Below, piece by piece: positions 14,407 through 18,876 of a stretch of DNA of 18,876 bases; position 1 is the stretch's first letter; each line of letters opens with the position of its first letter. Both the position numbers and the translations under genes were made by a program. This DNA comes from JBFXDW01 sp050180745 (GTDB lineage: Bacteria > Pseudomonadota > Alphaproteobacteria > UBA9219): assembly GCA_050180745.1 (NCBI GenBank), contig JBFXDW010000032.1, positions 1 to 18,876 on the forward strand. Reading direction: 5' to 3'. The notes below the pieces were generated by a model. The model was not told where the DNA came from. It saw nothing but the letters and a program-made list of their open reading frames with translations, and ran no database searches.

Positions 14407-16839
14407 ATGAACTTTATGTATCGCTTCGAGATCAGTACACGCATTTATGCTGGGTTTGGTCTTGTTCTGGCTTTTCTTTTGTTGGTTGCTGGAGTCAGCA
14501 CCAGTTCAATGTCCTCCTTCGATAAGTCTTTTGATCGATACTCATCTGTTTCAGACAACGCTGTTCGGGTGGCGAACATTGAGGGCAATGTCAATGAAAT
14601 GCGCCGCAACGTCCTGAAATTTGCACAGACGGGCGATGAAAAAAGTTTAGCGCGCGTCCGTGAAATGCAAAAGGGGCTAAGCGAGTTTATCCCTGATGCT
14701 ATTAAAGCGACTTCTGACCCAAAGCGGTTGGCGAATCTCAAGAGAATGCAAGAACTTTTTGATAGCTACAGCAAAGACTTTGAAAAAATCCCCGATCTGT
14801 ACGCCAAGAAGGAAAAGACGATTAAGGAAGAAATGAATGTTTATGCCGCTAAGGCGCGTACAAACTATTCTGAAATTATGAAAACAGCCGAAGTTGACGG
14901 CGACAATGAGGCGGCTGCCCTAGCTGGCGGTGTTCAAGAAGCTTTAATGCTCATTCGCATCTCAGCGTTGCGTTTTATAGGCGAGCCCCATGAAGAATAT
15001 AAAAAGCAGGTTGAAGAGCGTTTGCCCGTTTTTATCGAAAAGGCGAATAAACTCGCAAAACGCCTGAACAACCCTGTGCGCAAGCAACTTGCAACAGAGG
15101 CTGGGGCTTTGGCGGAAAAATATGACACCAGTTTCGTTGTGGTTGTTGCTATCGTTACTGAAATGGATCAGCTCGTCAATAAAGACATGGCGACGATGGG
15201 CAGCGAGTTTTCGGCGCTTGCAGAAGAAACGTTGAATTCGCAAAAGGAAGCTCTAAAAACGTTAATGGAAAAAACGGATGGCGAGATTGCCAGCGCCGAA
15301 ACATTCGGGTTAACGACATCTATTATTGCCCTTCTGTTTGGTTTCTTCTTCGCTTGGGTTACATCCAAGGGGATATTAACCCCCATCAATCGCATGACGG
15401 ATGTCATGCATCGCTTGTCTGAAGGTGACAAAACCGTTGAGGTGCCCTGTCTTGAGAACAAGGATGCCGTAGGCGTCATGGCCAAAACGGTTCTTGTGTT
15501 CAAGCAACAAGCTATTGAAAAGGAGCGTCTTGAGCTTGAACAGGCAGAGCAAAAACGGCGCACCGAGGAAGAGCGCAAGGCCGCTATGCGTGAAATGGCT
15601 GACTCGTTTGAAAAACAGGTCGGCGGTGTCATCGAAGCCGTTACAGCAGCAACCGTTGAGCTGCAAGCGTCCTCCAAACAAATGGCGGCTACGGCTACTG
15701 AAACCAGCACGCAAGCCACCGTTGTGGCCAGCTCGGCAGAGGAATCGTCAAGCAACGTTCAGTCTGTTGCTTCGGCGACGGAAGAGTTGACAAACTCCAT
15801 CAAGGAAATCGCCTCACAGATGGAGCACACAAGGGCTGTTGCTCTAAAGGCTGATACTGAAGCTAAACACACAAATGAGATAATGGACGCTCTTTCAGAA
15901 GACGTGACGAGTGTGAACAGCATTATCACAATGATTAATGATATTGCCAGCCAGACCAATCTTCTGGCCCTCAACGCCACAATCGAGGCGGCTCGTGCTG
16001 GGGATGCAGGCAAAGGCTTTGCTGTGGTGGCCAGCGAAGTGAAGAACTTGGCCAATCAAACGGCAAAGGCAACCGAAGAAGTCGCCGCTAGAATATCAAA
16101 AATTCAAGGTGGAACAACGGAAGCTGTGGAAGCAATTAACTCTATAACCAGTGTTATAGCTGAAATGAGCTCCATTAGTGGTTCTGTAGCAGCGGCTGTT
16201 GAGCAGCAAGGTTCCGCAACCGGCGAGATTTCGCGTAACGTTGAGCAAGCCGCGATTGGTACACAGGAAGTGTCGAAAAATATCGGATCCGTTGAACAAG
16301 CCGCCCAAGAAACGGGAGCCGCCGCCAACCAAATTAGCTCAGCGGCTAGCGAACTATCCGTACAAGCCAACAAATTGAAGCAAGAGGTGAACACGTTCCT
16401 CTCCACGGTGCGTGATGAAAACGGACAAATGACGCTAGCATCATGGGATGAGTCTCTTTCGGTCAATGACGCTGAAATTGACGGCCATCACAAGAACATC
16501 ATTAATCAGGTCAATTCATTTTATGATAAAATGATGAAGGGTGATGGGCTTTCTGGATCAGTCCAGATGTTGAACACGTTGGGTTCCTCGCTCAAGAAGC
16601 ATTTTGAGCATGAAGAAGGCCTTATGTCTCGGGTCGGTTATCCTGATCTAGCCGAGCATCGCAGACAACATGAGGAAGCATTGCGGACTTACAACAGGCT
16701 TCGTCCCAACGTTGAATCCAATAAGGCTGGAGCGACAAAAGAGCTCTTTGAGTTTGTCGCTTTTTGGATGAAGGACCATATTGGAAAACATGATAAAGTT
16801 ATGGCGGAGTTTGTTCGTAAGCAAAAACGCGCTGGTTAA
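14407..16839 (+). CDS. methyl-accepting chemotaxis protein with C-terminal bacteriohemerythrin domain
   Basis: This is an 810-aa chemoreceptor. Order: TM1 (about 13-34), a periplasmic helical-bundle domain of about 265 residues, TM2 (about 302-323), HAMP, the cytoplasmic signalling coiled coil with the hairpin tip IASQTNLLALNATIEAARAG (about 513-532), then a hemerythrin domain (about 678-808). All diiron ligands are visible: His in IDGHHK, His and Glu in HFEHEE, two His in EHRRQH, and His and Asp in DHIGKHD. Such fusions, of which DcrH is the known type, sense oxygen in the cytoplasm for aerotaxis. It acts at the inner membrane through CheW/CheA. ATG 14407 follows GGGGA with good spacing; a GTG at 14353 would be an untypical extension. 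Expression is probably driven by the duplicated leader upstream. Confidence 0.92.
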   Translation: MNFMYRFEISTRIYAGFGLVLAFLLLVAGVSTSSMSSFDKSFDRYSSVSDNAVRVANIEGNVNEMRRNVLKFAQTGDEKSLARVREMQKGLSEFIPDAIKATSDPKRLANLKRMQELFDSYSKDFEKIPDLYAKKEKTIKEEMNVYAAKARTNYSEIMKTAEVDGDNEAAALAGGVQEALMLIRISALRFIGEPHEEYKKQVEERLPVFIEKANKLAKRLNNPVRKQLATEAGALAEKYDTSFVVVVAIVTEMDQLVNKDMATMGSEFSALAEETLNSQKEALKTLMEKTDGEIASAETFGLTTSIIALLFGFFFAWVTSKGILTPINRMTDVMHRLSEGDKTVEVPCLENKDAVGVMAKTVLVFKQQAIEKERLELEQAEQKRRTEEERKAAMREMADSFEKQVGGVIEAVTAATVELQASSKQMAATATETSTQATVVASSAEESSSNVQSVASATEELTNSIKEIASQMEHTRAVALKADTEAKHTNEIMDALSEDVTSVNSIITMINDIASQTNLLALNATIEAARAGDAGKGFAVVASEVKNLANQTAKATEEVAARISKIQGGTTEAVEAINSITSVIAEMSSISGSVAAAVEQQGSATGEISRNVEQAAIGTQEVSKNIGSVEQAAQETGAAANQISSAASELSVQANKLKQEVNTFLSTVRDENGQMTLASWDESLSVNDAEIDGHHKNIINQVNSFYDKMMKGDGLSGSVQMLNTLGSSLKKHFEHEEGLMSRVGYPDLAEHRRQHEEALRTYNRLRPNVESNKAGATKELFEFVAFWMKDHIGKHDKVMAEFVRKQKRAG

Positions 16840-16866
16840 GGATAGGTCACGTCCTGAATATGTTTT

Positions 16867-17560
16867 GGGGCTGATGTAGCTAAGAACGGTTAGTTTCGGA
16901 CAGATACCAAGATTTTAGTTGTTTTAACAAAGCGTTATGACTTCTGCCGTTGAAGCACCATTCGCACTCTTTCAGAAAGCCATAAAAACTCTCTTTTGGG
17001 ATGCCGTTGAAGCGGCGCAAATGCCGCTTCGCTTGGTTCCAAAAGTTTTCGATCCCGTTGATGTGATGACCACGCTTGCTGACAAAAGTCTTGCTGTGGT
17101 TCACGCGCCGATGATGAAACTCGGAAACATCAAGAACATCGTATGCCATAAAACTATCCGTATAAACGATGCTGTCAGGCGTAACTTTCTCACGAATGAT
17201 GGGGATCAACGTCGTCGCTTTGGCATTCGGTATGATGGCTGTATAAACCTTGCCGCCTCGTTTTAACAAGCCAAATACAGGCACTTTACCGCCAGCGCCC
17301 CTTCCGCGCCGACCCTTGCGGATCCCGCCAAAATAACTCTCGTCGGCCTCGATCTCTCCCGACAACACATAGCTCTCTTGCTTGCTGGCAATAAGCTGAC
17401 GAAGCCGCTGATAGAATATGACGGCAGTTCGTCCCTGAACCTCCACCAGCGCGGCGGCGGCACGCGCTGTCGTGCCTGCAACAAAATGTTCCAGCAACTT
17501 CTGTTGTGTTCGGATCGGCGTTTTTGTGGTTAACTTGAAGGACACAGTCATCAAGTTTTT
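16867..17560 (-). mobile_element. IS1595-family (IS1016 group) insertion sequence, right end uncertain
   Basis: The element carries an intact transposase and begins at GGGGCTGATGTAGCTAAG (from 16867), which resembles the usual GGGGCTG-type terminal repeat of this group, a few bases beyond the transposase stop. I find no matching inverted end between 17555 and 17714 and no 8-bp target duplication. The right boundary given is only the transposase end plus a few bases. The sequence TGGGGCTGAT recurs at 17642-17651 in the same orientation, not inverted. The element sits between the two MCP genes. Confidence 0.65.
16880..17551 (-). CDS. IS1595-family transposase (ISXO2-like, IS1016 group)
   Basis: This is a 223-aa transposase, a normal full length for the IS1016 group. 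An N-terminal helix-turn-helix-like part (LLEHFVAGTTARAAAALVEVQ) precedes the catalytic domain. Its conserved blocks are ADESYFGGIRKGRRGRG (catalytic Asp about 70), YTDSFMAYD (Asp about 132) and GHHINGIENFWNQAKRHLRRFNG with the third acidic/Asn position. No stop or frameshift interrupts it, so it could be active. ATG 17551 is used; TTG 17554 is the codon before it. A G7 run next to a T6 run (about 17555-17568) lies just upstream and may affect expression. It is transcribed against both MCP genes. Confidence 0.93.
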   Translation of the reverse strand: MTVSFKLTTKTPIRTQQKLLEHFVAGTTARAAAALVEVQGRTAVIFYQRLRQLIASKQESYVLSGEIEADESYFGGIRKGRRGRGAGGKVPVFGLLKRGGKVYTAIIPNAKATTLIPIIREKVTPDSIVYTDSFMAYDVLDVSEFHHRRVNHSKTFVSKRGHHINGIENFWNQAKRHLRRFNGIPKESFYGFLKECEWCFNGRSHNALLKQLKSWYLSETNRS

Positions 17561-17623
17561 TGGGGGGGCTTGGACGCCGCATAATTGCCGCCATATATTT
17601 TTATCGCGACAAGCGGGTGGTTG

Positions 17624-17693
17624 AAAGCTGGCTACCGCTACTGGGGCTGATCAGGAAAACAAGCACATACATGTGCAAGTTAGAGCCAGCTTT
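17624..17693. repeat. 70-bp element with perfect 10-bp terminal inverted repeats
   Basis: AAAGCTGGCT (17624-17633) and AGCCAGCTTT (17684-17693) are perfect inverted repeats. Inside them a second hairpin, GCACAT-AC-ATGTGC (17663-17676), is followed by 7 nt. It could be a structured RNA, the remains of an IS end, or a small non-autonomous element. No T-run follows, so it is not a standard terminator. It lies in the gap 17561-17714 between the transposase and the second MCP leader, which otherwise holds nothing I recognise. Confidence 0.5.
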
Positions 17694-17714
17694 ACTGCAC
17701 AAAATTGACCTACC

Positions 17715-17877
17715 TAGTCCAATTCAAGGGCATTTAGATGATGTTGCGTAATTTACCACTTGTTTACCCCCCCCCCATTAAGTATGGTTAACAAGGACGA
17801 TTCGGCACGTCCTATCAAAAAAACGTTCACGGGCGGTGGAACCTATGTTCAATAACTTCGGTATCGGAAAGCGTATC
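17715..17877 (+). repeat. duplicated MCP promoter/leader, copy B
   Basis: This is the 163-bp partner of 14183-14347. It has a C10 tract (17767-17776), hairpins GGACG/CGTCC (17795-17812) and GTTCAC/GTGGAAC (17825-17842), and the ribosome binding site of the MCP that starts at 17845. Here the reading frame continues into an intact receptor, so this is the native position of the leader. Differences from copy A fall in loops, flanks and the C tract, while both hairpin stems are unchanged. Confidence 0.9.
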
Positions 17878-18876
17878 GGTTTCTACATCATTGCATTGAT
17901 AGTGGTTGCCTCGGGACTGTTTACTGCCAGCAATATAGTCATTCAGGCAGGATTAAAAGAATCGTCTATTCACGAAACGCTCGATAAAAATTTGACTGCT
18001 ATTGAGATAGCCCTTGACGCAGAGGCAACCCGCGCTGAATCGATGGCCAGAATCGTTGCCACTTCTCCTCAGGCGGTAGAGGCAATGAAACTGTCGGATA
18101 GAGAAAAGCTATATGCTTCCTTTGGGCCTGTATGGAGCAATACAGAGAAGCCTTTATCGCTTGAAGTGATACATTTTCATAAACCTCCGGCCACTTCCTT
18201 TTTGCGCGTGAATAAAAAAGACAAGTTTGGCGATGATCTTTCTTCTTTTCGCTCCACCGTCGTTGAAACGAACGCAAGCAAGAAAGCCATCAAGGGATTA
18301 GAAAACGGTGTTTCGGGCCTCGGCATTCGTGGAATCGTGCCAATCGCGGATGGTCAAGAGCATCTCGGGTCCGTCGAGTTCGGCGTCTCTTTCGGATCAA
18401 GCTTTTTTGAAAAAATCAAAGCGACCTATGGGTACGATGTTACGTTTTATCTTCAAAACAAGAAAGACAACACGATTAAATCGTTCGCTTCCACGCTTAA
18501 GGGGCCGGGCCTTGCAAGTTCGCAGGACATAAGCGAGGCCATGACAGGCAAGCGTCTTTATTCCACAACTTCTTTGGAAGACAGGCCTGTTGCAGTGCTT
18601 GTTGCGCCGATAAAGGACTATGCCGGAAAGGCCATCGGGGCAATTGAGATTGTTCAGGATATCGACACGTTTGAGTCCGCTTTCCGCGAAACCATTTACA
18701 TATCTCTATTTATCAGCGTTCTTTTCTTCTTGGCCTCTTTCGTTATGATTGTAGTTATCAACCGTTCGGTCGTTAAACCGATCGCGGACATCACAAATGT
18801 TATGAATTCTTTGGCTCAGAACGATTTGTCTGTAACTATTCCCCCGATAAATAGAAAAGATGAAATCGGACATCTG
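17845..18876 (+). CDS. methyl-accepting chemotaxis protein with double-Cache sensor domain (partial)
   Basis: 344 codons are inside the window and the gene runs off the right edge without a stop. TM1 (about 11-31) is followed by a periplasmic domain of about 250 residues. Its block FHKPPATSFLRVNKKDKFGDDLSSFR, and the later GLGIRGIVPIADGQEHLGSVEFGVSF, are typical of the dCache_3 (PF14827-like) sensor type. TM2 (about 282-303) and the start of HAMP (INRSVVKPIADITNVMNSLA) end the visible part; the signalling domain is presumably beyond the edge. ATG 17845 has a GGTGGA Shine-Dalgarno inside a hairpin. Its ligand is unknown, with small molecules such as organic acids usual for Cache sensors. It shares its leader with the hemerythrin MCP upstream. 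Confidence 0.9.
   Translation, partial: MFNNFGIGKRIGFYIIALIVVASGLFTASNIVIQAGLKESSIHETLDKNLTAIEIALDAEATRAESMARIVATSPQAVEAMKLSDREKLYASFGPVWSNTEKPLSLEVIHFHKPPATSFLRVNKKDKFGDDLSSFRSTVVETNASKKAIKGLENGVSGLGIRGIVPIADGQEHLGSVEFGVSFGSSFFEKIKATYGYDVTFYLQNKKDNTIKSFASTLKGPGLASSQDISEAMTGKRLYSTTSLEDRPVAVLVAPIKDYAGKAIGAIEIVQDIDTFESAFRETIYISLFISVLFFLASFVMIVVINRSVVKPIADITNVMNSLAQNDLSVTIPPINRKDEIGHL

Noticed and set aside
17624..17693. Integron attC site
   Set aside because: GTTAGAG occurs near the right arm, but the matching RYYYAAC site on the left is missing and no integron integrase or cassette is nearby.
1..18876. CRISPR array, tRNA or integrase marking an island border
   Set aside because: I saw no regularly spaced repeats, no cloverleaf with CCA-type end, and no tyrosine or serine recombinase reading frame.

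Overview
The window looks like an alphaproteobacterial chromosome segment. A Rhodospirillales-type bacterium is my guess, from the large chemoreceptors, one of them fused to hemerythrin, and from the alphaproteobacterial feel of the lipoproteins; no rRNA or tRNA settles it. Base composition shifts along the window. The lipoprotein genes are the most GC-rich, the helicase/ATPase/nuclease operon is clearly AT-richer, and the rest is intermediate. This suggests that a defence island was inserted into resident sequence.

Layout. Positions 1-583 hold two tandem paralogous small lipoproteins, the first truncated by the window edge. Positions 687-5125 (+) hold a tight three-gene operon: an SF2 DEAH helicase, a GHKL (Hsp90/MutL/MORC-type) ATPase and a single-HKD phospholipase-D-type nuclease. 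Converging on it, 5143-10327 (-) is an overlapping three-gene operon: a DndC/PAPS-reductase-like protein (SspD), a 1123-aa P-loop ATPase (SspC) and a DUF4007 protein (SspB). A cysteine desulfurase (SspA, 10466-11656, +) is divergent from sspB across a 138-bp control region. Together these seven genes look like a single-strand DNA phosphorothioation system: SspABCD as the modification arm, plus a restriction arm that best fits the SspFGH type, with no SspE.

Positions 11657-11985 hold no convincing gene. Positions 11986-13931 (-) encode two translationally coupled AraC-family regulators. From about 14183 to the end is a chemoreceptor region: a complete MCP with a C-terminal bacteriohemerythrin oxygen-binding domain (14407-16839), an intact IS1595/IS1016-type transposase (16880-17551, -), and the 5' part of a second MCP with a periplasmic double-Cache-type domain (17845 to the edge).

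The second MCP's promoter/leader, about 163 bp, is duplicated in front of the first MCP with the first 11 codons of the second gene still attached. The leader carries a C10/C11 homopolymer and two conserved hairpins, the second covering the ribosome binding site. How the parts work together (inference): SspA supplies persulfide sulfur, SspD activates and transfers it, SspB and SspC provide nicking and ATPase functions, and the helicase/GHKL/PLD operon attacks unmodified DNA. The chemoreceptors report oxygen and a small ligand to the CheA/CheW arrays, which lie outside this window.
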